Made by a program: the position numbers and the translations under genes. DNA of 64,000 nt from VRUE01 sp963704545 (GTDB taxonomy: Bacteria > Actinomycetota > Thermoleophilia > Solirubrobacterales > 70-9): positions 248,001 to 312,000 of the forward strand of contig OY969915.1 in NCBI GenBank assembly GCA_963704545.1, given 5' to 3'. Below, piece after piece: positions 33,392-41,868 of this stretch (positions within the stretch are counted from its first letter, which is position 1; each line of letters begins with the position of its first letter). The notes beneath the pieces were generated by a model that saw only the letters and a program-made list of their open reading frames with translations, was not told the DNA's origin and did not search any database.

Positions 33392-34697
33392 AGCCGCGCA
33401 AGCATATTCCCGACGCCGATTTCGCCTCAGCCCGTCGGTCGCCAACCGGCTGACGATCGGCTTCGCGATCGCCTTTGCGGTGCTCACCGGCCTCGCCGTG
33501 ATCGGCGTCGCCCGCTTCCTCCAGCAGCGCCAAGACTTCGAGGACGCGACCGCGCGCTCCTACCAGGTGGAGATCGCCGCGCGCAACCGGCTGGCCGAAG
33601 GGGCGCCCCGCGGCCCGGCCGCGGCGGCGATCGTCGCCCAGAAGCGGACGCGCCAACAACTGCGCGACGACATCGACGGGGAGACCCGCGACACGGCGCT
33701 GCTGGTCGGTGCCGGCCTGATCGCCGGCCTGACCGGGGCGGCGCTGCTCTTCGCCGGCCTGATCGCCTCGATGCGGCGCCCGCTGGAGGAGCTGGTGGAC
33801 GCCTCGGGCCAGCTCGCCGGCGGCGACCTGGACGCGCGGGTCAAGGTCGGCGGGCTGTCGGAGACGGCCGCGCTCGGCGAAGCCTTCAACGAGATGGCCT
33901 CCGAGCTGCAGCGGCGCGCCGGCGAGCGCGACCAGCTGGAAACGATGAAGGACGAGTTCGTGCTCACCGCCTCGCACGAGCTGCGCAGCCCCCTCACCTC
34001 GGTGCAGGGCTTCGCCGAGCTGCTGATGCTCGAGCGCGACAAGCTAAGCCCGGCCCAGGCCGACACGGTCGAGATCATCCTCGACAACACGCGCCACCTG
34101 GTGCGGCTGCTCAACGACCTGCTCGACCTTGCGCGCAGCGACGCGGGGCGCCTGACGATCAAACCGTCGCCCACCGACGTTTCGTCGCTGGTCGAGGACG
34201 CGGTGCGCACGATGCGCAGCCAGACCGAAGCGCGGGGGCAGTCTCTGGGCCAGCGGGTCGACCCCGGCCTGCCCCAGGTCAGTGTCGACCGCGACCGGAT
34301 CCGCCAGGTGCTGGTGAACCTGATCACCAACGCCCACGAGTACAGTCCCGACCGCGCGTCGATCGAGGTGACGGCCAGCCGCCGCGATGGCCAGGTGGAG
34401 ATGGCCGTCCGCGACGACGGGCCCGGCATGCCAGAGGACCAGCTCGAGCACATATTCGATCGCTTCACCCGGGGCGACGCCGGCCTGACCCAGCACGTCG
34501 GCGGCACCGGCCTCGGCCTGGCGATCTCCAAGTCCCTGGTCGAGCTGCACGGCGGCACGATCGAGGCCGAGTCGGTCAAGGGCCATGGCTCGACTTTCCG
34601 CGTCCGCCTCCCCGCCCTCCCCGATTCCACCGCCGACGGGACGAAATCCGCCCCATATGAGCGGATTTCGTCCCGTCGGCAGGAGGAAGCGCGATGA
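33369..34697 (+). CDS. Membrane sensor histidine kinase
   Basis: About 442 residues: helix 1 (about 20-45), short periplasmic part, helix 2 (about 115-140), HAMP, HisKA with the phospho-acceptor His in TASHELRSPLTSVQGF, then HATPase with NLITNAHEYS, DDGPGMP and GTGLGLAISKSL. The start is uncertain: GTG 33369 is the only standard codon before the first helix and overlaps the divergent kinase gene by 23 bp. The C-terminal about 20 residues are encoded by a family C palindrome. ATGA overlap with its response regulator. Confidence 0.92.
   Translation: MPVASSPIAAQAYSRRRFRLSPSVANRLTIGFAIAFAVLTGLAVIGVARFLQQRQDFEDATARSYQVEIAARNRLAEGAPRGPAAAAIVAQKRTRQQLRDDIDGETRDTALLVGAGLIAGLTGAALLFAGLIASMRRPLEELVDASGQLAGGDLDARVKVGGLSETAALGEAFNEMASELQRRAGERDQLETMKDEFVLTASHELRSPLTSVQGFAELLMLERDKLSPAQADTVEIILDNTRHLVRLLNDLLDLARSDAGRLTIKPSPTDVSSLVEDAVRTMRSQTEARGQSLGQRVDPGLPQVSVDRDRIRQVLVNLITNAHEYSPDRASIEVTASRRDGQVEMAVRDDGPGMPEDQLEHIFDRFTRGDAGLTQHVGGTGLGLAISKSLVELHGGTIEAESVKGHGSTFRVRLPALPDSTADGTKSAPYERISSRRQEEAR
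34632..34680. repeat. Palindromic repeat family C, copy 1 (3' end of histidine kinase)
   Basis: A 49-bp element with 19-bp arms: GCCGACGGGACGAAATCCG, loop CCCCATATGAG, and complement. The second copy at 42382-42430 has the same length and arms but a different loop. It is translated as the tail of the kinase and sits immediately before the AGGAGGA ribosome-binding site of the response regulator, so a hairpin here could affect coupling between the two. Confidence 0.92.
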
Positions 34698-35059
34698 CGC
34701 GGGTCCTGATCGCCGACGACTCCGAGACGATCCTGTTGCTGCTGCGGACGCGGCTGGAGATGGAGGGCTACGAAGTGTTAACGGCTGCCGACGGCGTCGA
34801 GGTGATCGAAGCGATGCGCGCCGCCGACCCCGCCCCGGACATCCTCCTGCTCGACGCGATGATGCCCCGCAAATCCGGCATCGAAGCCCTGCGCGAGCTG
34901 CGCGCGGCTGGCATTGACACCCCCGTCCTCATAGTCAGCGCCCACCAGGACCAGATGGATGCCGGTGCCGCGACCGACGTCGAGGTCAGCGGCTACGTCA
35001 CCAAGCCCATCGACTTCGACCAGCTCTTCGCCCGCATCGCTGAGCTGACGCAGACGTAG
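34694..35059 (+). CDS. Single-domain response regulator
   Basis: A 121-residue CheY-like receiver: acidic pocket in VLIADDSET, phospho-acceptor Asp in ILLLDAMMPRKSG, conserved Ser in LIVSAHQD and Lys in GYVTKPIDF. There is no output domain, so it must act through protein partners. It overlaps the histidine kinase by ATGA, with AGGAGGA 5 bp upstream, and is its likely partner. Confidence 0.93.
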   Translation: MTRVLIADDSETILLLLRTRLEMEGYEVLTAADGVEVIEAMRAADPAPDILLLDAMMPRKSGIEALRELRAAGIDTPVLIVSAHQDQMDAGAATDVEVSGYVTKPIDFDQLFARIAELTQT

Positions 35060-35067
35060 GCGGCTGC

Positions 35068-36543
35068 CTAATTCCGAGCTATCTCCAGTCGGATCTCTTT
35101 GCCTTTTAGCTTCGTTCCGTCGAGGAACTCCACGGTGCGCTCCGCCTTGTCCGGAGAGACGCGGACGAAGGAGAAGCGGTGCAGGACGCTGACGTCGTGG
35201 ATCTCCTCGTCGGAGAGGACGGCGCCCTCGCGTAGTGCCCAGCGCAGGTCCTCCTCGGTGAGGCCGCTGCGCTCGCCGCGGTTGACGAAGAGCTTGACGG
35301 CACCGCCCGCCTCCTTCCCACGATCATCGGCGCTCGGCTCCTCGGCTCCCTTTTCCTCGGGCTTCGGCGAAGCGGCCGGCTTGGCCTCGCTGCGCTCGCG
35401 GCGGCGCGGGCGGGGGGCGTGCTCGAGCCGCTCCTCGGGCGTTTCCCACTCGCCGATCGTCGTCTTCACGTCGCGCTCGATGCGGCCGATCTCGTCGCGC
35501 TGGGCGGGGGTGACGAAGGTGATCGCGCGGCCGGTCCGCCCGACCCGGCCGGTGCGGCCGATGCGGTGGACGTAGACCTCCGAGGAGGCCGGGACGTCGA
35601 AGTTGATCACGTGGGTGACGTGCTCGATGTCGAGCCCACGGGCGGCGATGTCGGTGGCGACCAGCAGCCGCACCCGGTGGTCCTTGAAGGCGATCATCAC
35701 GCCGTCGCGCGAGCCCTGGCTCATATCGCCGTGCAGCGCCTTCACGTCGAGCCCCTTGTCCTTCAGGGTCTTCTCCAGCCGCGAGGCGCCTATTTTGGTG
35801 CGGCAGAAGATGATCGCCTGCTCGGGTTCCTCTGTCCGCAGCAGCTCGACCAGCCGCGCCGACTTCTCTTTGGCGCCCACCTCGACGTAGGCCTGGGCGA
35901 TCGCGTCGACCGTCAGCTTCTTCGGCGTGATCCGGATCGTCGTCGGGTCGTACATGTAGCTCTCGGCGAGCCGTTGGATCGGCGGCGGCATCGTCGCCGA
36001 GAAGAGCGCCGTCTGGCGCCCGCTCGGGCACATCCGCAGGATCTTCTCGACGTCCTCGATGAAGCCGAGGTCGAGCATCTCATCGGCCTCGTCGAGGACG
36101 ACGTAGCGGGCCGCCGTGAGGACCAGCGAGCGGCGGCTCATCAGGTCCATCATCCGCCCCACCGTCGCCACGACGACGTGGGCGCCGGAGCGCAGCTGGG
36201 ACTGCTGGGATTTGATCGGGGCGCCGCCGAAGATGGCGACGATCTCGACGTCGAGGTGCTCGGCGTAGGCACGCAGCGCCTGCGTCACCTGGATGCAGAG
36301 CTCGCGGGTCGGCGTCAGCACGACCGCCTGCACCTCGTCGACGCCCGGGTCGACGTACTGCAGAAGCGGGAGGCCGAAGGCGGCGGTCTTGCCGGTGCCG
36401 GTCTGCGCCTGGCCGATCACGTCATGGCCGCCGAGCAGCTCCGGGATCGCCTCCTCCTGGATCGGCGTGGGGTCCTCGAAGCCGAGCTCGTCGATGGCCT
36501 GCTGGATCTGCGGCGAGAGGCCGAGCTCTTTGAAGGCGGTCAT
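35068..36543 (-). CDS. deaD: DEAD-box RNA helicase (DeaD/CsdA-like)
   Basis: A 491-residue ATP-dependent RNA helicase. Motifs in order: Q motif (TPIQEEAI), AQTGTGKTAAF, PTRELCIQV, DEADEMLDLGF, SATMPP, ATDIAARGLDIEHV, HRIGRTGRVGRTG. An acidic/basic linker (about 375-415) leads to a C-terminal DbpA-type RNA-binding domain (KLFVNRGERSGLTEEDLRWA to the end). Role in ribosome assembly or cold-stable RNA handling is inferred from the family. Its ATG overlaps the stop of the oxidoreductase upstream (ATGA). Confidence 0.94.
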   Translation of the reverse strand: MTAFKELGLSPQIQQAIDELGFEDPTPIQEEAIPELLGGHDVIGQAQTGTGKTAAFGLPLLQYVDPGVDEVQAVVLTPTRELCIQVTQALRAYAEHLDVEIVAIFGGAPIKSQQSQLRSGAHVVVATVGRMMDLMSRRSLVLTAARYVVLDEADEMLDLGFIEDVEKILRMCPSGRQTALFSATMPPPIQRLAESYMYDPTTIRITPKKLTVDAIAQAYVEVGAKEKSARLVELLRTEEPEQAIIFCRTKIGASRLEKTLKDKGLDVKALHGDMSQGSRDGVMIAFKDHRVRLLVATDIAARGLDIEHVTHVINFDVPASSEVYVHRIGRTGRVGRTGRAITFVTPAQRDEIGRIERDVKTTIGEWETPEERLEHAPRPRRRERSEAKPAASPKPEEKGAEEPSADDRGKEAGGAVKLFVNRGERSGLTEEDLRWALREGAVLSDEEIHDVSVLHRFSFVRVSPDKAERTVEFLDGTKLKGKEIRLEIARN

Positions 36544-37487
36544 CGGGCCGGGTCCAGGAGGAGCTTGCCGGCGGTGCGGCGCGCGATCAGGTCTTCGTGG
36601 GCGCGGGCGGCCTCCGAGAGCGGGTAGACGTCGCCGACCGTGACCTCGAGCTCGCCGGCGGCGACCGCCCCGAGCAGCTCGCCGATCATCGGGGCGGCCA
36701 GCTCGCGGCGGGCCAGGAGGTGGACGAGCCAGAAGCCGATCACGGACTTCGAGCCGCGCAGCAGCGCCGCGGTGGAGACCTCGCGCTGCTCTCGCGAAGC
36801 GATCCCGAAGACGACCATCCGCCCGAGCGGCGCCAGCACGCCGAGCTCGGCGTCGAAGGCCGGGCCACCGCTCATGTGCAGGACCGCGTCGACCCGCTCG
36901 CCGCCGTTGGCCTCACGGATCGCCGCGCCAAGATCGTCCGAGCGCGAGTCGACCGTGGCGTCGACACCGAGCCGCTCGACCAGCTCCCGCTTCTCCTCGC
37001 TGGAGGCGAGGCCGATCACCTTGGCGCCGGCCCGCTTGGCGAGCTGCACAGCGAGGCTGCCTGTGCCCCCCGCCGCGGCCTCGACCACCAGGGTCTCGCC
37101 GGGCTCGATCCGGGCGCAGCGCTGCACCAGCGCCATCGCGGTCAGCCCCTGCAGGAGCAGCGCCGCGGCCTGGTCGTCGTCGACCTCGTCGGGCACGGGA
37201 ACCAGCAGCGCCTCGGGCACCGCCACCTTCTCCGCGTAGCCGCCGCTGCCCAGCAGCGCCGCGACCCGCCGCCCGTCGGCGGTCCGCCCGCTGATCTCGG
37301 CGCCGGGAATCAGCGGCAGGCTCTGCTCAGCCAAGTAGTCGTTCCGGGTCGCGTGGGTATCCGCAAAGTTGATCCCGCTCCGCGCGACCTCGACCACGAC
37401 CGTTCCGTCTCCGGCAACGGGATCGTCGGCCTCGACGTGCCGAAGCACCTCCGGCCCACCGAACTCCTGGATCTGGATCGCCTTCAT
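36540..37487 (-). CDS. Quinone/zinc-type NADPH oxidoreductase (MDR family)
   Basis: A 315-residue medium-chain reductase: GroES-like half (MKAIQIQEFGGPEVLRHVEA; GINFADTHATRNDY) and Rossmann half with VVEAAAGGTGSLAVQLAKRA. No zinc-ligand cysteines are seen, so it is the zinc-free quinone-reductase type using NADPH. It precedes and overlaps the helicase gene by 4 bp, so the two are one transcript, although no functional tie is evident. Divergent from the PfkB kinase with 37 bp between. Confidence 0.9.
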   Translation of the reverse strand: MKAIQIQEFGGPEVLRHVEADDPVAGDGTVVVEVARSGINFADTHATRNDYLAEQSLPLIPGAEISGRTADGRRVAALLGSGGYAEKVAVPEALLVPVPDEVDDDQAAALLLQGLTAMALVQRCARIEPGETLVVEAAAGGTGSLAVQLAKRAGAKVIGLASSEEKRELVERLGVDATVDSRSDDLGAAIREANGGERVDAVLHMSGGPAFDAELGVLAPLGRMVVFGIASREQREVSTAALLRGSKSVIGFWLVHLLARRELAAPMIGELLGAVAAGELEVTVGDVYPLSEAARAHEDLIARRTAGKLLLDPAR

Positions 37488-37524
37488 CGGCGGCGGAGTT
37501 TCGCAGGGCAGCGGCTAAGCTGCC

Positions 37525-38460
37525 GTGCCCGTGTCGCTCACCGTTGTTGGATCGATCGCCTTCGACTCCGTCCGCACCCCCTTCGGGAAGCGCGACCGGA
37601 TGCTCGGGGGTGCGGCCGTCCACTTCTCCCTGGCCGCAAGCTTCTTCACCGAGGTGCGCCCGGTCGGCCCGGTCGGAGACGACTTCGGGGCAGCTGAGTT
37701 CGAGGTGCTGGAAGGCCGCGGCGTGCTCACCGACGACATCGAGCGGGTGCCCGGCGGGCAGTCCTTCTTCTGGCGTGGCCGCTACGAGTACGACCTCAAC
37801 GTCGCCCACACCGAGGACACCCAGCTCGGCGTCTTCGGTGAGTTCGAGCCGAAGCTCTCGGCCGCCTCGCAGGAAGCCGACATGCTCTTCCTCGCCAACA
37901 TCCAGCCCGATCTTCAGCGCCAGGTGCGCGCGCAGTGCCGCTCGGCGCGGTTCTGCGGCCTGGACTCGATGAACCTCTGGATCGAAACCGCCAGGGACTC
38001 GCTGCTGGCGGCGATCGCCGAGATCGACTGCCTGATCGTCAACGACGCGGAGATCCGCCAGCTGACGGGTGAGCCGAACCTTGCCCGCGCTGCCCGCGCC
38101 GTGATGGAGCACGGGCCACGCGCGGTCGTCGCCAAGCGGGGCGAGTACGGCGCGGCGCTCTTCACCGCCGGCAGCTTCTTCGCCCTGCCCGGCATCCCGC
38201 TCGAGGACGTGCGCGACCCGACCGGTGCCGGCGACAGCTTCGCCGGCGGCTTCCTCGGCTACCTCGACAGCCACGACGGCGAGCTCGACGAGGGGACCCT
38301 GCGGCGGGCGATGGGCTACGGCACCGTGCTCGCCTCCTTCAACGTCGAGCAGTTCGGCACCGAGCGCGTCGCCGCCCTCACCCGCGAGGAGATCGACGAG
38401 CGCTTCTCCGAGCTGCACGCGATGACCCGCTTCGAGCCGCTGCCGGCGGCGGCCGAGTAG
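37525..38460 (+). CDS. PfkB-family carbohydrate (ribokinase-like) kinase
   Basis: A 311-residue sugar kinase. The PfkB signature RDPTGAGDSFAGGFLGYL holds the catalytic Asp; GGAAVHFSLAASFF is the N-terminal substrate region. The substrate (sugar or nucleoside) cannot be told. Two GTG starts (37525, 37531) are possible. It stands 84 bp upstream of citrate synthase on the same strand, but that gene has its own strong ribosome site. Confidence 0.87.
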   Translation: MPVSLTVVGSIAFDSVRTPFGKRDRMLGGAAVHFSLAASFFTEVRPVGPVGDDFGAAEFEVLEGRGVLTDDIERVPGGQSFFWRGRYEYDLNVAHTEDTQLGVFGEFEPKLSAASQEADMLFLANIQPDLQRQVRAQCRSARFCGLDSMNLWIETARDSLLAAIAEIDCLIVNDAEIRQLTGEPNLARAARAVMEHGPRAVVAKRGEYGAALFTAGSFFALPGIPLEDVRDPTGAGDSFAGGFLGYLDSHDGELDEGTLRRAMGYGTVLASFNVEQFGTERVAALTREEIDERFSELHAMTRFEPLPAAAE

Positions 38461-38547
38461 CGCCATTCGGTTCTCCGGAACGCAACAGGCGGGGCAGGCC
38501 GAGCTGCGATACTGGCCGCTCCAGTTGAAACGGCTCGAGGAGGGGTG

Positions 38548-39948
38548 ATGGCCACCGAGCAGCAGATCAGAGACGCAGCCGCCGACGGGGGCACCCCGAC
38601 CGGCTCGGAGACCCTCACGGTCACCGATAACCGCACCGGCAAGACCTACGAGCTGCCGATCGACGACGGCACAGTGCGGGCGATGGACCTGCGGCAGATC
38701 AAGGTCGATCCCGACGAATTCGGGATGATGGCCTACGACCCGGCCTTCACCAACACCGCCGCCTGCCGCTCGGCGATCACCTACATCGACGGCGAGGCCG
38801 GTGTGCTCGAACACCGCGGCTACTCGATCGAGCAGCTCTGCGAGCGCTCCACCTTCCTCGAGGTCGCATACCTGCTGATCTTCGGCGAGCTGCCCACCGG
38901 GCCGCAGCTGGATCGGTGGACCTACGACATCACCCACCACACCTTCGTCCACGAGGACCTCAAGCACTTCTTCGAGGGCTTCCGCTACGACGCCCACCCG
39001 ATGGGGATGCTGCTCTCGGGTGTGGGCGCGCTCTCCACCTTCTACCCGGCCGCGAAGAAGATCGACGACCCCGAGGAGCGCTACATGGCGGCGGTGCGGA
39101 TGATCGCCAAGGTGCCGACCCTGGCGGCCTTCTCCTACCGACACAACATGGGGCTGCCCTACGTCTACCCCGAAAACGACCTCAACTTCTCCGAGAACTT
39201 CCTCTCGATGATGTTCAAGAAGACGGAAATGAGGCATGTGCCGAAGGAGAGCCTCTCGAAGGCGCTCGACGTGCTCTTCATCCTCCACGCCGACCACGAA
39301 CAGAATTGCTCGACCAGCGCCGTGCGCGGCGTCGGCTCCTCCGACGTCGATCCGTACTCGGCGGTGGCGGCCGGGGTGGCAGCGCTCTACGGGCCGCTGC
39401 ACGGCGGCGCCAACGAGGCGGTGCTGCGCATGCTTCGCGACATCGATTCGGTCGAGAACATCCCCGCCTTCCTCGAGAAGGTGAAGGCGCGCGAGGCGAA
39501 GCTGATGGGCTTCGGCCACCGCGTCTACAAGAACTACGACCCGCGGGCGCGGATCATCAAGCAGCACATGGACGAGGTCTTCGAGGCGACCGAGTACAAC
39601 CCGCTGGTCGAGATCGCCCGCGAGCTGGAGAAGCGCGCGCTCGACGATGAGTACTTCACCTCGCGCAAGCTCTACCCGAACGTCGACTTCTACTCGGGGA
39701 TCATCTACGAGGCGCTCGAGATCCCGACCGAGATGTTCACCGTGATCTTCGCCATCCCCCGCACGGCGGGCTGGGTCGCCCAGTGGATGGAGATGGTCGA
39801 CGACTCCGAGCAGAAAATCTCCCGGCCGCGCCAGATCTACACCGGCGAGCGGGGGCGGGACTACGTGTCGGTGGAGGATCGCGAGGGGCCCGAAAAGATC
39901 GGCGGGCCGCCGGCGCGCAGGCCGAAACGGCCGCGGCGCGGGGCGTAG
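38548..39948 (+). CDS. gltA: Citrate synthase (type II)
   Basis: Condenses oxaloacetate with acetyl-CoA, first TCA step. The 466-residue protein has an N-terminal beta-rich extension typical of the hexameric type II enzyme, then the catalytic His regions HADHEQNCSTSAVRGVGSS and LYGPLHGGANEAVLRML, and GFGHRVYKNYDPRA with the CoA/citrate-binding His and Arg and the later Asp region. ATG 38548 follows GAGGAGGGG; a GTG three bases earlier is possible. A long palindrome follows the stop. Confidence 0.95.
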   Translation: MATEQQIRDAAADGGTPTGSETLTVTDNRTGKTYELPIDDGTVRAMDLRQIKVDPDEFGMMAYDPAFTNTAACRSAITYIDGEAGVLEHRGYSIEQLCERSTFLEVAYLLIFGELPTGPQLDRWTYDITHHTFVHEDLKHFFEGFRYDAHPMGMLLSGVGALSTFYPAAKKIDDPEERYMAAVRMIAKVPTLAAFSYRHNMGLPYVYPENDLNFSENFLSMMFKKTEMRHVPKESLSKALDVLFILHADHEQNCSTSAVRGVGSSDVDPYSAVAAGVAALYGPLHGGANEAVLRMLRDIDSVENIPAFLEKVKAREAKLMGFGHRVYKNYDPRARIIKQHMDEVFEATEYNPLVEIARELEKRALDDEYFTSRKLYPNVDFYSGIIYEALEIPTEMFTVIFAIPRTAGWVAQWMEMVDDSEQKISRPRQIYTGERGRDYVSVEDREGPEKIGGPPARRPKRPRRGA

Positions 39949-39962
39949 AGCACGAGCGGAGG

Positions 39963-40065
39963 AGGACGCCGGCCCTCCTCCCACGGAGACCGTCCGCCTT
40001 GCAGTGCCTTAAGTTGCGGAAGCGGGTCGCTCCCACAGCCTCCGTGGGAGGAGGGCCGGCGTCCT
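39963..40065. repeat. 103-bp palindrome downstream of gltA
   Basis: Perfect 26-bp arms (39963-39988, beginning AGGACGCCGGCCCTCCTCCC, and 40040-40065) enclose a 51-bp interior containing AGCGGGTCGCTCCC, similar to the interior of the nuoM palindrome. TTTTCG follows the right arm, so it may serve as the gltA terminator. It is not translated in any supported gene. Confidence 0.85.
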
Positions 40066-40084
40066 TTTCGTATTCTGGGCCCCC

Positions 40085-40441
40085 TTGAGCGCTTGGAAGC
40101 TGACGGTGCGGGATGGGTCCGACGTGGAGCACCTGAGCTTTGGGGAGCTTGGGGAGGCTGTGGCGGAGATGAGGCGGCGAGCGTTGGAGATTCGGGCTGA
40201 GGGGCCGGTGAAGGCCGTGTCGTCGTTGAGGGATTTCGGGCCGGAGGATCAGGTTCGGGCTCGGTTGCAGCTGACGGGGAGGGGGTGGCCGCGCAGGCCG
40301 GTGGCGGGGGTCGACGTGCGGGGCGACGGCACGTTCATGCCCTACCGGGGCGGCGTGCGGCGCGAAGAGCTCGACCCGAGCGGGCACGATACGCCCTTCG
40401 ACCTGGTGCGCGAGACTCTGGAGCGAGATGGCCGAAGCTGA
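40085..40441 (+). CDS. Hypothetical protein
   Basis: A 118-residue soluble protein from a TTG start (SAWKLTVRDGSDVEHLSFGE). No known family; the middle is Arg-rich and the end (YRGGVRREELDPSGHDTPFD) looks structured. The first half uses GGG, TTG and GTT more than neighbouring genes. It overlaps the next gene by 14 bp, so the pair is probably one operon. Confidence 0.6.
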   Translation: MSAWKLTVRDGSDVEHLSFGELGEAVAEMRRRALEIRAEGPVKAVSSLRDFGPEDQVRARLQLTGRGWPRRPVAGVDVRGDGTFMPYRGGVRREELDPSGHDTPFDLVRETLERDGRS

Positions 40442-40739
40442 GATTCCCAAGGGCAGCTTCGCCGCCGGACGGCGGGTGAAGCTGCCCGCTGGCGCCGAAG
40501 CCCCGTATGCCGTCTTCGTCAACGGCGTCGAGCAGAGTGAGGGCGGCGACTACCGGGTCTCGGCCGGCGAGATCGTCTTCACCCGCCAGATCGTCAAGGA
40601 GAAGGTCGGCACCGGCCGCTGGCTGGCGATGTACCTCGGCCTCTTCGGCACCTACCGCAAGGACGAGACGATCGACCTCCAGTTCCAGCGCGCCGGCAAG
40701 ACCGAGCTGGTCTCCGACCTGCCGGTCCAGCCGGACTAG
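40428..40739 (+). CDS. Hypothetical protein
   Basis: A 103-residue protein with a beta-rich pattern (YAVFVNGVEQSEGGDYRVSA; GEIVFTRQIVKEKVGTGRWL). The hydrophobic WLAMYLGLFG could be a membrane-associated segment. I do not recognise it. It overlaps the upstream hypothetical by 14 bp and is convergent with the UbiA-type gene, stops overlapping by 4 bp. Confidence 0.68.
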   Translation: MAEAEIPKGSFAAGRRVKLPAGAEAPYAVFVNGVEQSEGGDYRVSAGEIVFTRQIVKEKVGTGRWLAMYLGLFGTYRKDETIDLQFQRAGKTELVSDLPVQPD

Positions 40740-41680
40740 TTGAAGAGGTAGAGGACCGCGAAAGCGGTGATGACGAAGGCCGCCGCGCCGGCGATCATGC
40801 CCTTGTCTTTGGACACCATGGCGGCGATCGAGCGGTCGTCGGCGCGGTCGTAGATCAGGTAGAGGTAGCGGAAGATGCCGTAGACGACCGGGGGGATGGT
40901 CCACATCATCTCGTTGCCGACGATCGGTGAGTTGACGGCGTAGATCGAATAGCTGATCACGGTGCCGGTGGTGACCATGGCGACCATCTGGTCGAGGAAG
41001 GGCAGCGAGTAGTGCTCGAGGACGGGGCGGCTGCTGGTGCCCTCGTGCAGCTCGGAGACCGCCTCCTGGCGGCGCTTGGTGAAGCCGAGGAAGAGGGCGA
41101 TCATGCCGGTGCAGAGCAGCAGCCATTCGGAGGCGTGGGCGTCGACGGCGCTGGCGCCGGCAGCGACGCGGAGGATGAAGAGGCCGGCGAGGGTCATCAC
41201 GTCGACGATCACGATCTGCTTGAGACCGAGGCTGTACGCCATCTGGGCGATGCCGTATCCGACCACCATCACACCGACCTCCCAGTTGACCGTGGCGAAG
41301 GCCAGGCCGATGCCGACGGCGGCCAGCAGCGGCGCGATCAGCTTCGCCGTGCTCTCGGAGAGCTCCCCCGCGGCCAGCGGCCGGAAGCGCTTCTTCGGGT
41401 GCTTGCGGTCGAGCTCGACGTCGATCAGGTCGTTGACGTAGTAGCCGGCGCTGGAGATCGCGCAGAAGGAGACAAAGGCGAGCGTCGCCTCCAGCACCGC
41501 GTGCGGTTGGTTGAACTTGCCCGAGAAGACCAGCCCGGCGAAGACGAAGAGGTTCTTGATCCACTCCTGCGGGCGCCCGGTCTTGATCGCCGCCCGCAGC
41601 GGCGATCGGCGCGGCACCACAGGCTCGTCCATCGAGGGGGCTGCCGGGACAGTCGGCTGTTCGGAGGTGATGGTTTCCAC
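40736..41680 (-). CDS. UbiA-type decaprenyl-phosphate phosphoribosyltransferase
   Basis: A 314-residue polytopic membrane enzyme of the UbiA superfamily. RPQEWIKNLFVFAGLVFSG and NDLIDVELDRKHPKKRFRPL (the DxxxD metal site plus the KRFRP motif) match the Mycobacterium Rv3806c type, which transfers phosphoribose from PRPP to decaprenyl phosphate on the way to decaprenyl-phospho-arabinose. So the cell probably makes an arabinose-containing wall polymer, though the later epimerases are not in the window. About nine helices. Confidence 0.85.
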   Translation of the reverse strand: METITSEQPTVPAAPSMDEPVVPRRSPLRAAIKTGRPQEWIKNLFVFAGLVFSGKFNQPHAVLEATLAFVSFCAISSAGYYVNDLIDVELDRKHPKKRFRPLAAGELSESTAKLIAPLLAAVGIGLAFATVNWEVGVMVVGYGIAQMAYSLGLKQIVIVDVMTLAGLFILRVAAGASAVDAHASEWLLLCTGMIALFLGFTKRRQEAVSELHEGTSSRPVLEHYSLPFLDQMVAMVTTGTVISYSIYAVNSPIVGNEMMWTIPPVVYGIFRYLYLIYDRADDRSIAAMVSKDKGMIAGAAAFVITAFAVLYLFN

Positions 41681-41760
41681 CGTTCGCGGCAGCGTAGCGC
41701 TGCTAGGAGCGGACTAGCGAAACTCGTGTCTGCGGCTGGCGAGCGCCGGACCAAGCGGGG

Positions 41761-41814
41761 CAAGGACGCAGGGAGGCCGAATAGCAGCGCTATTCGGCCG
41801 ACCGAGGACGCTGC
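41761..41814 (+). repeat. Palindromic repeat family B, copy 2
   Basis: CAAGGACGCAGGGAG, inner stem GCCGAATAG / CTATTCGGCC, then GACCGAGGACGC. It matches 25668-25721 over its whole length with paired changes in the stem. It lies in the gap between the UbiA-type gene start (41680) and the FAD enzyme stop (41869), not translated. Confidence 0.88.
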
Positions 41815-41868
41815 AGCCGCGCCGTGTCCGCCGCCGCCAGACGCGGGCGGGAGTTTCGCTAGTTGCTC

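Noticed and set aside
31550..34660. Plus-strand frame of more than 1000 codons across the secreted paralogue, the APH kinase and the histidine kinase
   Set aside because: It crosses three supported genes in the wrong frame or strand and shows no domain; a GC artefact.
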